NCBI RefSeq assembly: GCF_016862075.1
Contig: NZ_BOMG01000023.1
Coordinates: forward strand, 62,001 to 126,000
Reading direction: 5' to 3'
Length of the DNA stretch: 64,000 bases
From: Actinoplanes couchii
GTDB lineage: Bacteria; Actinomycetota; Actinomycetes; Mycobacteriales; Micromonosporaceae
The notes under the pieces are model-generated. The model saw nothing but the letters and a program-made list of their open reading frames with translations. It was not told the DNA's origin and did no database searches. Positions 1 through 8,280 of this stretch are shown in pieces (the stretch's first letter is position 1; each line of letters starts with the position of its first letter). The translations under genes were made by a program, and so were the position numbers.

Positions 1-2
1 TG

Positions 3-1247
3 GCCGGCGCCCGGACCGGCTCGGGCACCGTGGTCACCGGGCGTGGCCCGGAGCGGCCGGCCAGCCCGGCCGCGGACCGGCGGCGCACCCTGCACCGGCT
101 GCGGCTGCCGCTCTCCACACCGGACGGCATCGAGATCGACCTGTCCCCCGGGGTGCCCGACCTGTCGGCGTTCCCCCGGGCCGCCTGGCTGCGGGCCGAA
201 CGCGCGGTGCTGGGCCGGGTGACCGCCGCCGACCTGCGGTACGGCGATCCGGGCGGCACCCCACGACTGCGGTCGGCTCTGGTGGGCTGGCTGGCGCGTA
301 CCCGCGGAGTGCGGTGTGAGGCGGACGACGTGGTGGTCACCGCGGGCGTCGCGCAAGGGCTCGCACTGCTCGCGCACGTCCTGCGCGCCCGCGGCACCGA
401 CACGGTGGCGGTGGAGGACCCGGGTTCCCGCGGCGCGCTGGACCAGATGGCGTTCTGGGGGCTGCGGCCGGTGGAGGTGCCGGTCGACGGCGAGGGCCTG
501 CGGGCCGCCGAGCTGGCCGCGACCGGGCTGGACACGGTGCTGCTGACCCCGGCGCACCAGTTCCCGACCGGGGTGGTGCTGTCGCCGCGCCGCCGCCGGG
601 CGCTGCTGGCCTGGGCGGCGGACGGCAACCTGATCGTCGAGGACGACTACGACGCCGAGCACCGGTACGACCGGGCGCCGGTGGCCGCGTTGCAGGGGTC
701 GGCGCCGGACCGGGTGGCGTACCTGGGCAGTGTCTCGAAGTCCCTGGCGCCCGGGATGCGGACCGGCTGGCTGATCGCGCCCCGGGACATGCAGGCCGAG
801 CTGCTGGCCGCCAAACACGCCAGCGACCTGGGCAACCCGGCACTGCCCCAGCTGGTGCTGGCCGAGCTGCTGGTCTCCGGCGACTACGAACGGCACCTGC
901 GCGGGGTCCGTACCCGGCAACGGTCCCGCCGGGACGCGCTGCTGGCCGGGTTGCGCGCGCATCTGCCGGAGGCCCGCGTCGCCGGCGTGGCCGCCGGCCT
1001 GCACCTGCTGGTGACGCTGCCCGCCTCGTTCCCGGAGGACGACACCGTCCTCGCCGAACGGATCGCCGCCGAGGGTGTGCAGGTGCAGCCGCTGTCCTGG
1101 CACCGGCGCTGCCCCGGGCCGCCCGGCCTGGTGATCGGCTACGCCGCGCACCCGCCGGACCGGCTGGCCGAGGCCGCCGCCCGGATCGGGAGGGCGCTCA
1201 ATCCTCCAGTACCGTCACGAAGTCGATCAGCCGCTCCATCGAGTTGA
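3..1247 (+). CDS. MocR/PdxR-type PLP-domain regulator, 5'-truncated
   Basis: The reading frame is open to the left edge, so the N-terminus is missing. What remains is a fold-type I aminotransferase domain. The PLP lysine is in SVSKSLAPGMR (codon near 738), preceded by VEDDYDAEHRYD, a segment characteristic of MocR/PdxR proteins, where a GntR winged helix precedes the domain and the protein activates PLP or amino-acid genes. The winged helix would lie upstream of this window, so a stand-alone aminotransferase is not excluded. The stop lies 50 bases inside the convergent DUF3097 gene, and the last residues (NPPVPSRSRSAAPSS) look like run-on past the domain. Domain certain, regulator role inferred. 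Confidence 0.8.
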   Translation, partial: AGARTGSGTVVTGRGPERPASPAADRRRTLHRLRLPLSTPDGIEIDLSPGVPDLSAFPRAAWLRAERAVLGRVTAADLRYGDPGGTPRLRSALVGWLARTRGVRCEADDVVVTAGVAQGLALLAHVLRARGTDTVAVEDPGSRGALDQMAFWGLRPVEVPVDGEGLRAAELAATGLDTVLLTPAHQFPTGVVLSPRRRRALLAWAADGNLIVEDDYDAEHRYDRAPVAALQGSAPDRVAYLGSVSKSLAPGMRTGWLIAPRDMQAELLAAKHASDLGNPALPQLVLAELLVSGDYERHLRGVRTRQRSRRDALLAGLRAHLPEARVAGVAAGLHLLVTLPASFPEDDTVLAERIAAEGVQVQPLSWHRRCPGPPGLVIGYAAHPPDRLAEAAARIGRALNPPVPSRSRSAAPSS

Positions 1248-2004
1248 TCAACGGTGTCTCGACGTCCTTGTAGGAGCTGACCGAGGCGAGGATCCGCCGC
1301 CACATGTCGGCCGGTTCGCGCACGCCCACCGCCTCGCAGACGCCCTCCTTCCACGGACGGCCGGGCGGGATGACCGGCCAGGCCCGCAGCCCGACCCGTT
1401 CCGGTTTGACGGCCTGCCACACGTCCACGTAGGGATGACCGGTGACCAGGACGTTCGGGTCCTTCACCGCGGCGACGATCCGGCTCTCCTTGGACCCGGG
1501 GACCAGATGGTCGACCAGAACGCCCAGTCTCCGGTCCTTCGAAGGGCCGAACTCCTTCGTTTTAAAATCAAGATCATCAATGCCGGACAGCGGCTCCACG
1601 ACGATGCCCTCGATCCGCAGGTCGTCGCCCCAGATCCGCTCGACCAGGGCGGCGTCGTGCACACCCTCCACCCAGATCCGGCTGGCCTTCGCCACCTGCG
1701 CCTTCACCCCGGCGACCGCGATCGACCCGGAGGCCGTCATCCGCCGCTGCGCCGCGGGCTGCTGCCGGGCCGGGCGCCGCAGCGTCACGGTCTGCCCGTC
1801 CAGCAGGAACGCCGCCGGTTCCAGCGGGAAGTTGCGCCGTTTCCCGAATCGGTCCTCCAGCACGACCGCACCCAGCTCGAACCCGACCACGGCACCGCAG
1901 AACCCGGAGTCGGCGTCCTCGACGACCAGATCCGGTTCGGCGTCCACCTCCGGGATCACCTTGCGGCGGCGCCAGTCGCCCGCCATCACGTCCTCCCCAT
2001 ACAT
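1198..2004 (-). CDS. DUF3097 family protein
   Basis: 268 residues starting MYGEDVMAGDWRRRKV. This matches the usual start of actinobacterial DUF3097 proteins (YG.DV...), so ATG at 2004 is chosen over the in-frame start at 2130, which would add 42 untypical residues and use up most of the divergent promoter region. Recognisable stretches are DLVVEDADSGFCGAVVG near the N-terminus, RIWVEGVHDAALVERIWG in the middle and LVTGHPYVDVWQAVKP. The central block resembles a Toprim-like segment, but no activity is established for the family. Its 3' end overlaps the preceding gene tail-to-tail. Family assignment is from recalled sequence pattern. Confidence 0.82.
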   Translation of the reverse strand: MYGEDVMAGDWRRRKVIPEVDAEPDLVVEDADSGFCGAVVGFELGAVVLEDRFGKRRNFPLEPAAFLLDGQTVTLRRPARQQPAAQRRMTASGSIAVAGVKAQVAKASRIWVEGVHDAALVERIWGDDLRIEGIVVEPLSGIDDLDFKTKEFGPSKDRRLGVLVDHLVPGSKESRIVAAVKDPNVLVTGHPYVDVWQAVKPERVGLRAWPVIPPGRPWKEGVCEAVGVREPADMWRRILASVSSYKDVETPLINSMERLIDFVTVLED

Positions 2005-2093
2005 GTCGAGCACTGTATGCGCGATCACGAACACACCCACGGTGACGCTCCGGGACGGGACAACTCTCCTTACCGGCACGTACCCTTGCTCGC

Positions 2094-2876
2094 ATGTCAC
2101 CCGCAGCCGATGCGGCCACCCGTACCGCACGCCGTTCGACCCTGTTCGTGGCCTGGGTGCGCGCCTGGCGCGCCGGCCTCGTCCCGTTCGACGAGCTGGC
2201 CGACGAGATCGCCGCGGACGAGGAGCACCTCGTCGCCGACGTCCCCGGCACCTGGACCGACGTGCCCCTCGGTCAGGGCCTGCCGATCTTCGCGAAGCTG
2301 CATCCCGACGAGATCCGGCTCGTCCTGCCGGCGCCCGGCGACCCCCGCGGCCTGCCCGGCCCCGGTGAGCTGACCGGCGCGGCGCTGCTGGCCGGCGAGG
2401 CGGTGATGACCCCCGGTTTCGGGGTGGTGCCCGAGCTGCGGCGGCACACGTCCGGTTCCGGTGTGGAGTTCTCCACCGTGCTGTGGCGGGTGATGCCGGC
2501 TCCCGAGCACCGGCAGGTGTTCCAGACGGGCGCGGCCGACGCCGAGGCGGAGCTGACCGCGGCGCTCGGCGAGGCCACCGCCCGGCTCACCAAACTCGAC
2601 GTGGCCCAGTGGAAACCCGAGCTGGCCGGGGCGCTGCAGGCGCTGCGCCGCCCGGAGTCCACCGAGACCCTGCCGCCCGGCTTCGACCCGCGCTCGCGTC
2701 GCCTGTTCGCCCGCGCCAGCGTCCTGGACCAGGTGCTCACCCTGGCCGGGACGAATTCGCCGGGCGGCGCCGTCAACGGTTACGAGGCCCAGCAGCGTGA
2801 CGAGGCGCTGCGCCCGCTGACCACCGCCTGCCGCCACGCCCTGGTGGCGGCCTGCAACTCCCCGCTGCGCCCGTGA
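2094..2876 (+). CDS. conserved actinobacterial protein of unknown function
   Basis: 260 residues, soluble, no signal peptide or membrane segment. I recognise no named domain. The segment VAWVRAWRAGLVPFDELADEI and the overall charged alpha/beta composition give no function. It starts at an ATG 89 bases from the divergent DUF3097 start, and its stop overlaps the GTG of the following Nudix gene by four bases (GTGA), so the two are probably cotranscribed and translationally coupled. Codon use is typical of its neighbours. Confidence 0.75.
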   Translation: MSPAADAATRTARRSTLFVAWVRAWRAGLVPFDELADEIAADEEHLVADVPGTWTDVPLGQGLPIFAKLHPDEIRLVLPAPGDPRGLPGPGELTGAALLAGEAVMTPGFGVVPELRRHTSGSGVEFSTVLWRVMPAPEHRQVFQTGAADAEAELTAALGEATARLTKLDVAQWKPELAGALQALRRPESTETLPPGFDPRSRRLFARASVLDQVLTLAGTNSPGGAVNGYEAQQRDEALRPLTTACRHALVAACNSPLRP

Positions 2877-3373
2877 CCGCCCCGGACCGGTACGCGCACT
2901 GCACGTTCTGCGGCGCGCGGTTCGTCGCCGGGCTGAAGTGGCCGCGCCGCTGCGGGGCGTGCGGCGAGACCAGTTACCTGAACCCGAGCCCGGTCTCGGT
3001 GGCGGTCCAGCCGGTCGGCACCGGCCTGCTCGCCGTCCGCCGCGGCATCGCCCCCGCCCGCGGCCGGCTGGCCCTCCCCGGCGGTTTCATCGACGTCGGC
3101 GAGACGTGGCAGGCGGCGGCGTCCCGGGAGCTGCGGGAGGAGACCGGGGTCGAGACCGACCCCACGACCATTTCGCTGTACGACACGGCGAGCGCCCCGG
3201 ACGGCACCATCCTGGTGTTCGCCCTGTTCCCGGCGCTGGCGTCGACGGCGGCGCTGCCACCGGCCCCGGAGGAGGACGAGACGCTGAGCCGTGAGGTCCT
3301 CTACGGCCCCACCGAGCTGGGTTTCAGCATCCACACCGCGATAGCCACCCGCTGGTTCACCGCCCGCGGCTGA
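2873..3373 (+). CDS. Nudix hydrolase with N-terminal zinc ribbon
   Basis: 166 residues. Four cysteines (C10, C13, C27, C30) in CTFC...CGAC form a zinc-ribbon knuckle, followed by a Nudix domain. The Nudix box GGFIDVGETWQAAASRELREETGV (given in two parts: GGFIDVGETWQ then AAASRELREETGV) is intact, with the REL.EE.G core, so hydrolysis of a nucleoside-diphosphate-linked substrate is expected. The architecture recalls NudC/YfcD-like enzymes, but the substrate cannot be read. The GTG start overlaps the upstream stop. The 3' end overlaps a small opposing reading frame. Confidence 0.88.
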   Translation: MTAPDRYAHCTFCGARFVAGLKWPRRCGACGETSYLNPSPVSVAVQPVGTGLLAVRRGIAPARGRLALPGGFIDVGETWQAAASRELREETGVETDPTTISLYDTASAPDGTILVFALFPALASTAALPPAPEEDETLSREVLYGPTELGFSIHTAIATRWFTARG

Positions 3374-3534
3374 CCCGCCCGCACCTGATCCGGGTCGTGG
3401 ACCGCCGCCTCGGCCAGCCGGTTCAGCCGGTCGACGAGCCCGTTCCACCGGCGGACACCGGGATGGCCCTGCTGCTCCCAGAGCGACAGCGTCCGCCATC
3501 CCTCGACGAGTTCGGGCACGTGGTCGGCAACCAT
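3301..3534 (-). CDS. small hypothetical protein, convergent overlap with Nudix gene
   Basis: About 77 residues starting MVADHVPELVEGWRTL, chosen at 3534 because an AGGA lies about ten bases upstream, whereas the ATG at 3543 has no room for a ribosome site. The segment RRWNGLVDRLNRLAEAA reads like a real amphipathic helix, and similar small W.RLVDRL proteins occur in actinobacteria (recollection, not searched). The last 24 codons overlap the 3' end of the Nudix gene antiparallel, so the true C-terminus may be a run-on. Moderate to low certainty. Confidence 0.4.
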   Translation of the reverse strand: MVADHVPELVEGWRTLSLWEQQGHPGVRRWNGLVDRLNRLAEAAVHDPDQVRAGQPRAVNQRVAIAVWMLKPSSVGP

Positions 3535-3579
3535 GGTGATCATCCTGCCGTCATCGCCCGGACCACGCCCGACGATCGG

Positions 3580-3987
3580 TCAGTCGATCAGGGCCGCTGT
3601 CGCCAGGTCGTCCAGGAGCAGGCGGATGGCGGGGGCGCACCGGGCACGGTCGGCCGTGGTGAACCAGGCGATCTCGACGATCTCCGCGGCCGGGGCCGGC
3701 TCGCCCTCGGACGGGCCGGTGAAACAGACCAGGCTGACCCGGGTGCCGGGCGGGCGGTTGTGGGCCGGGGCGTCGATGGTGACCAGGTGACTCAACGCCG
3801 CCGGGTCGACCCGGACGCCCACCTCCTCGGCCGCCTCGCGGGCGGCCGCCTCGGCGTCGGTCTCGCCCGGTTCGGGTTTGCCGCCGGGCAGGTAGAACGC
3901 GTCCGAGCCGCCGGCGCGCACGGTCAGCACCCGGCGGTCCCGGACACACACCCAGGCCGCCGCGACGACCACCGCGGGAGCCGTCAT
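3580..3987 (-). CDS. Nudix hydrolase
   Basis: 135 residues starting MTAPAVVVAAAWVCVRD. The ATG at 3987 overlaps the stop of the upstream Nudix gene (ATGA), so this start is preferred over an in-frame one 150 bases upstream that would read through that gene. The Nudix box GGKPEPGETDAEAAAREAAEEVGV is complete apart from the usual REL, here REA. YLPGGK and WFTTAD are typical of the MutT/YfcD group. It is the last gene of the leftward fabG-inhA-hemH-HAD-Nudix-Nudix run. Substrate unknown. Confidence 0.88.
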   Translation of the reverse strand: MTAPAVVVAAAWVCVRDRRVLTVRAGGSDAFYLPGGKPEPGETDAEAAAREAAEEVGVRVDPAALSHLVTIDAPAHNRPPGTRVSLVCFTGPSEGEPAPAAEIVEIAWFTTADRARCAPAIRLLLDDLATAALID

Positions 3988-4469
3988 GCGAGCGTGAACG
4001 GGTCGCCGGCCTCGAAGCGGGCCAGCCGCTCCAGAATAGGGCGGACCGAACCGGACAGGTCCTCGGGGAACTCGTCCACGGCGAAGAACGCGGCGTCCAG
4101 CGTCTCGTCGGTGACCCGGACCAGGTCGCCGGACCACGAGTCGACCCGGACGGTGAGCGCCACGTGCTGGTAGGTGGCGCCGAAGACATTGGTGTGCAGC
4201 GCCTCCCCCGAGTCCAGGGCGAACGGGGTGACCGCGTGCGCGGTGAGGCCGGTCTCCTCGTACACCTCACGGATGGCGCAGTCGGTCAGAGTCTGGCCCA
4301 GCTCCATCGTCCCGGCCGGGAAGGCCCACCGGGCGTTGTCGTTGCGCTGGATCAGCAGCACCCGCCCGGCGTCGTCACGGAGCACGGCCCGGGCCCCGAT
4401 CGTCATGAGCACCGGTTCGGCGCCGGTGATCGCCCGCAGCCGCCCGAGGTACGAGTCCTCCCAGGGCAC
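3984..4469 (-). CDS. Nudix hydrolase with altered Nudix box
   Basis: 161 residues. N-terminal MPWEDSYLGRLRAITGAEPV, then IQRNDNARWAFPAGTMELGQ and IREVYEETGL. The REVYEETG core with its metal-binding glutamates is present, but the first conserved glutamate of GX5E is glutamine (GTMELGQ). The overall form matches the MutT-like group often annotated as ADP-ribose or NUDIX-domain pyrophosphatases. It sits between the HAD gene (two-base gap) and a second Nudix gene (four-base overlap), so all three should be one transcript. Confidence 0.88.
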   Translation of the reverse strand: MPWEDSYLGRLRAITGAEPVLMTIGARAVLRDDAGRVLLIQRNDNARWAFPAGTMELGQTLTDCAIREVYEETGLTAHAVTPFALDSGEALHTNVFGATYQHVALTVRVDSWSGDLVRVTDETLDAAFFAVDEFPEDLSGSVRPILERLARFEAGDPFTLA

Positions 4470-4471
4470 GA

Positions 4472-5251
4472 TCAGATCTCGTCGATCAGGTCGGCGACCG
4501 AGTTGATGATGCGGGACGGCCGGTACGGATAGGTCTCGCTCTCCAGCCGGCTGCTGATGCCGGTCAGCACCAGGATCGTCTCCAGGCCCGCCTCCAGGCC
4601 GCAGAGCACGTCGGTGTCCATCCGGTCGCCGATCATCGCGGTGGTCTCGCTGTGCGCGCCGATCGCGTTGAGCGCCGAGCGCATCATCATCGGGTTCGGC
4701 TTGCCGACGAAGTAGGGCTTCACCCCGGTCGCCTTGGAGATCATCGCCGCGACCGAGCCGGCCGCCGGGAGCAGGCCCTCGTTGGACGGGCCGGTGGCGT
4801 CCGGGTTGGTGCAGATGAACCGGGCGCCGCCGCTGATCAGCCGGATCGCCTTGGTTATCGCCTCGAAGCTGTACGTCCGGGTCTCGCCGAGCACCACGTA
4901 GTCCGGCTCGAACTCGGTCAGGATGTAGCCGGCCGCGTGCATGGCGGTGGTCAGACCGGCTTCGCCGATCACGTACGCGGTGCCGCCGGGGCGCTGGTCG
5001 GCCAGGAACTGGGCGGTCGCCAGGGCGGCCGTCCAGATCGACTGCTCGTCCACGTCGAAACCCATCCGCTGCAGGCGGGCCTGCAGGTCACGAGGGGTGT
5101 AGATGGAGTTGTTGGTGAGGATCAGGAACGGTTTCCCGGACTCCTTCATGCGATTCACGAACTCGGGGGCGCCGGGCACCGGCTCACCCTCGTGGACGAG
5201 CACGCCGTCCATGTCGGTGAGCCAGCTCTCGATCGCCTTGCGCTCCTTCAT
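4472..5251 (-). CDS. HAD-IIA family (NagD-like) phosphatase
   Basis: 259 residues from MKERKAIESWLTDMDGVLVHEG. The ATG at 5251 overlaps the ferrochelatase stop (ATGA) and has GAGGAG upstream; an earlier in-frame start would extend into hemH. Motif I is DMDGV, motif II ILTNNS, the lysine is in VGKPNP and the acidic motif is GDRMDTDV, all in order and intact, with the large C2 cap of the NagD type between. Substrates in this class are small phosphorylated metabolites such as nucleotides, glycerol phosphate or phosphoglycolate; the sequence does not decide. Confidence 0.88.
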   Translation of the reverse strand: MKERKAIESWLTDMDGVLVHEGEPVPGAPEFVNRMKESGKPFLILTNNSIYTPRDLQARLQRMGFDVDEQSIWTAALATAQFLADQRPGGTAYVIGEAGLTTAMHAAGYILTEFEPDYVVLGETRTYSFEAITKAIRLISGGARFICTNPDATGPSNEGLLPAAGSVAAMISKATGVKPYFVGKPNPMMMRSALNAIGAHSETTAMIGDRMDTDVLCGLEAGLETILVLTGISSRLESETYPYRPSRIINSVADLIDEI

Positions 5252-6279
5252 CGGGGGGCTCCTCGTCGCACAGGGGTGGGACAACAATCGATTTGGCACG
5301 TGTCCCAGGTCGCCAGCGTACCGAGCGCGGGCCGTTTCCGATCATCGGTGCGTTCCTGGACGAGTTCCCGGACCATCGATACGAAGTCCGGGTGAACTCC
5401 GGGGGTGGCGGCACGGGCGTAACCGAGCCCGAGACGGGCCGCGGTGTCCTTCGCCTCGTTGTCCAGATCCCAGATGACCTCGAGGTGGTCGGAGACGAAA
5501 CCGATCGGGCTGACCACCACGTCGGTGACACCCTTCTCGGCCAGGGCCTCCAGGTGGTCGTTGATGTCCGGCTCCAGCCACGGGATGTGCGGCGGGCCGG
5601 ACCGGCTCTGCCAGACCAGGTCGTAGGGAAGGTCTTCGGCGGCTTCCGCGTGCACCAGCCGGGCGGTCTCCTCCAGCTGGGCGTTGTAACGGCCACCGGT
5701 GGGGCCCGCGGACTGCGCCATGCTCACCGGGATGGAGTGCGCGGTGAAGACCAGACGGGTGCTGGCACGGCGCGCGGCATCCAAGGTGTCCAGCGCCGAA
5801 CGGACGGCCTCCACGTTCGGCCGTACAAAACCGGGGTGGTCGTGGAACTGCCGCAGTTTGGCGATCTTCGGCGCCTTCGGCCCGACGTGGGCGCGAGCGG
5901 CCGCGATGTCCTCCCAGTACTGCTTGCAGGAGGAGTAACCACCGTAGGCACTGGTGGCGAACCCGAGTGCGTGCTCGATCCCGTCGTCGCGCATCTGCGC
6001 GACGGTGTCGGCGAGCATCGGGTGCCAGTTGCGGTTGCCCCAGTAGACGGGCAGCGTGATGTCGTGCGCCGCGAACTCGGTCTCGAGCGCGGCCAGCAGG
6101 TCACGGCACTGCTGATTGATCGGGGACACCCCGCCGAAGTGCATGTAGTGCTCGTACACCTCGGCGAGGCGCTCGTCCGGGACACCGCGCCCGCGCACCA
6201 CGTTGCGCAGGAACGGCATCACGTCATCGGGCTTCTCGGGCCCACCGAAGGAGAGCAGGACGAACGCGTCGTAAACCAC
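5248..6279 (-). CDS. hemH: ferrochelatase (coproporphyrin type)
   Basis: 343 residues, beginning MVYDAFVLLSFGGPEKPDDV, the normal start of the family. It inserts iron into porphyrin (coproporphyrin III in the actinobacterial pathway). The metal-site histidine is in FTAHSIP and the acidic partner is toward the C-terminus in the PIGFVSDHLEVIWDLD region. Cysteines in SSCKQYW and the C-terminal DTCQIDCC correspond to the four [2Fe-2S] ligands known in actinobacterial and mycobacterial ferrochelatases. It follows inhA by 20 bases and is the third gene of fabG-inhA-hemH, an order shared with mycobacteria. Confidence 0.95.
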   Translation of the reverse strand: MVYDAFVLLSFGGPEKPDDVMPFLRNVVRGRGVPDERLAEVYEHYMHFGGVSPINQQCRDLLAALETEFAAHDITLPVYWGNRNWHPMLADTVAQMRDDGIEHALGFATSAYGGYSSCKQYWEDIAAARAHVGPKAPKIAKLRQFHDHPGFVRPNVEAVRSALDTLDAARRASTRLVFTAHSIPVSMAQSAGPTGGRYNAQLEETARLVHAEAAEDLPYDLVWQSRSGPPHIPWLEPDINDHLEALAEKGVTDVVVSPIGFVSDHLEVIWDLDNEAKDTAARLGLGYARAATPGVHPDFVSMVRELVQERTDDRKRPALGTLATWDTCQIDCCPTPVRRGAPR

Positions 6280-6299
6280 CCGTCCATCCTGCCACCGCC

Positions 6300-7067
6300 T
6301 CAGGCAGCGCGAGAGTGGTAGCCCCCGTCGACGTGCACCATCTCACCGGTGGTCGCCGGGAACCAGTCGGACAGCAGGGCGCAGACCGCGCGGGCGGTCG
6401 GCTCCGGGTCGTTCAGGTCCCAGCCGAGCGGCGCGTGCTGCGAGTACGCGTCCTCGAAGTTGCTGAAACCGGGGATCGACTTGGCCGCCATGGTGCGCAG
6501 CGGGCCGGCCGCGACCACGTTGCTGCGGATCCCGTGCTTGCCCAGGTACATGGCGAGGTAACGGGATGCGGACTCCAGCCCGGCCTTGGCGACACCCATC
6601 CAGTCGTACAGCGGGTAGGCCTTGGTCGCGTCGAAGGTCAGGCCGACGATCGAACCGCCCTGGTCCATCATCGGCAGGCAGGCCATCGCCAGGCTCTTGT
6701 ACGAGAACGTCGACACGTGCACGGCCTGGGCGACGTCCTCCCACGGCGTCTCCAGGAACGTGCCGCCGAGGGCGCTCTGCGGGGCGAAGCCGATGGAGTG
6801 GACAACGCCGTCCAGTCCGTCGACGTGCTCGCGGACCCGGGAGGCGAGGCTGTCCAGGTGCTCCTGGTTGGTGACGTCCAGCTCGATGACGGGCGCCGGC
6901 TGGGGCAGCCGCTTGGCGATGCGCTCCACCAGCGAGAGCCGGCCGAAGCCGGTGAGCACCACGGTGGCGCCGGCCTCCTGGGCCAGCTTCGCCACCGAGA
7001 AGGCGATCGAGGCGTCGGTGATGACGCCGGTGACGAGCAGCCGTTTACCGGCCAGCAGTCCAGACAC
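6300..7067 (-). CDS. inhA: NADH-dependent enoyl-ACP reductase
   Basis: 255 residues. It reduces the enoyl-ACP double bond in type II fatty-acid elongation. The FabI/InhA form of the cofactor motif is present (GVITDASIAFSVA), as are LDVTNQEHLD and VHSIGFAP. The catalytic pair is in YDWMGVAK (Tyr-X6-Lys), as expected of enoyl reductases rather than ketoreductases, and the C-terminus HVDGGYHSRAA is standard. GTG start with AGGAGAG about eleven bases upstream. It lies 35 bases after fabG, so the two chain-elongation reductases are made together. Confidence 0.95.
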   Translation of the reverse strand: MSGLLAGKRLLVTGVITDASIAFSVAKLAQEAGATVVLTGFGRLSLVERIAKRLPQPAPVIELDVTNQEHLDSLASRVREHVDGLDGVVHSIGFAPQSALGGTFLETPWEDVAQAVHVSTFSYKSLAMACLPMMDQGGSIVGLTFDATKAYPLYDWMGVAKAGLESASRYLAMYLGKHGIRSNVVAAGPLRTMAAKSIPGFSNFEDAYSQHAPLGWDLNDPEPTARAVCALLSDWFPATTGEMVHVDGGYHSRAA

Positions 7068-7102
7068 TCTTTTACTTCTCTCCTGAAAAAGTCTCGGAAA
7101 CT

Positions 7103-7816
<714 letters not shown>

Positions 7817-7939
7817 CTATCGACAGCGCTTCATCACACAGGGTCACGAGATCCCTCTGAAAAGGGAGACTATCGGCCGGGCGCGACACGGCGGAGGGAC
7901 GGGGCCGTCGACTGACAACCCGTTCAGGGTCGCACCGAT

Positions 7940-7968
7940 TTTCTCAAGTCGTGGTTAAGGAGTACAGT
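7940..7968 (+). promoter_or_regulatory. candidate promoter for the structured leader
   Basis: TTCTCA (7940-7945), a 17-base spacer and TACAGT (7963-7968) fit a sigma-70-type promoter; the -35 is weak (4 of 6). Predicted transcription would start near 7975, about 35 bases before the short reading frame at 8010. The spacing is what makes it credible; there is no experimental support. Confidence 0.35.
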
Positions 7969-7985
7969 GCCACACGGTTCAGGCC

Positions 7986-8034
7986 CGACTAGTGACGGAG
8001 GTGATCGCTGTGCGAGATAGCGATCCTCCTAGTC
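7986..8034 (+). ncRNA. long imperfect hairpin enclosing a ribosome-binding site
   Basis: Three nested complementary blocks are visible: GACTA/TAGTC, GGAG/CTCC and GATCGCT/AGCGATC, with small left-arm bulges and the apical loop GTGCGAGAT. The GGAG(G) of the left arm is the Shine-Dalgarno for the GTG that lies in the loop, so folding would mask translation initiation of the 17-codon frame at 8010. It could be a translational switch, an attenuator element or an operator-like palindrome. It matches no riboswitch class I can name. Confidence 0.5.
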
Positions 8035-8063
8035 GTGGCCGGGACGCTCGTCAGCGTTTCTGA
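8010..8063 (+). CDS. possible 17-residue leader peptide
   Basis: GTG start eight bases after GGAGG, encoding MRDSDPPSRGRDARQRF, then TGA. It is hydrophilic and arginine-rich (five Arg). It may be a leader peptide whose translation controls the hairpin it starts in, or chance. A second hairpin (8095-8113) follows 31 bases after the stop. No homolog is claimed. Confidence 0.35.
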   Translation: MRDSDPPSRGRDARQRF

Positions 8064-8094
8064 CCGCTGACCAGATTTCTTTCCCCGCAGCTCA

Positions 8095-8113
8095 CCGGCC
8101 CTTTTCGGGCCGG
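8095..8113 (+). terminator. GC-rich hairpin between leader peptide and microprotein
   Basis: CCGGCCC - TTTTC - GGGCCGG, a perfect 7-bp stem without a following T-run. It stands between the short leader frame and the 29-residue membrane frame. It may be a weak terminator or attenuator for the rightward transcript, or an element of the fabG promoter region on the other strand. Confidence 0.35.
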
Positions 8114-8190
8114 CTTCGACGCATGCGGTGGTTCCGGCCGCGAAGTGACCCAAGCCCTTGCACAAGTCACCAGCGGAAAGTCGGTCTTTC

Positions 8191-8280
8191 ATGATGAAGA
8201 ACTTCGTCGCACCTCTCGGATTCACTCTGCTCTCGGCCTGGGTGGTCGTTTTGTTCGTGCTCGCGCACAACACGCCCTAA
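8191..8280 (+). CDS. 29-residue single-span membrane microprotein
   Basis: Encodes MMKNFVAPLGFTLLSAWVVV followed by LFVLAHNTP. GGAAAG lies ten bases upstream of the first ATG. A single hydrophobic segment (about residues 8-25) with a lysine before it predicts a membrane anchor with the N-terminus inside. The TAA overlaps the stop of the convergent VWA gene. It is too short for default gene callers, and its composition is much more regular than a random frame. Function unknown; possibly works with the divergent fabG or the VWA/MoxR membrane system. Confidence 0.5.
   Translation: MMKNFVAPLGFTLLSAWVVVLFVLAHNTP

Noticed and set aside
3984..4469. Possible pseudogene status of the Nudix gene because GX5E has Gln.
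   Set aside because: The rest of the Nudix box and the fold are intact, and the first Glu varies in active family members; kept as a normal gene with a note.
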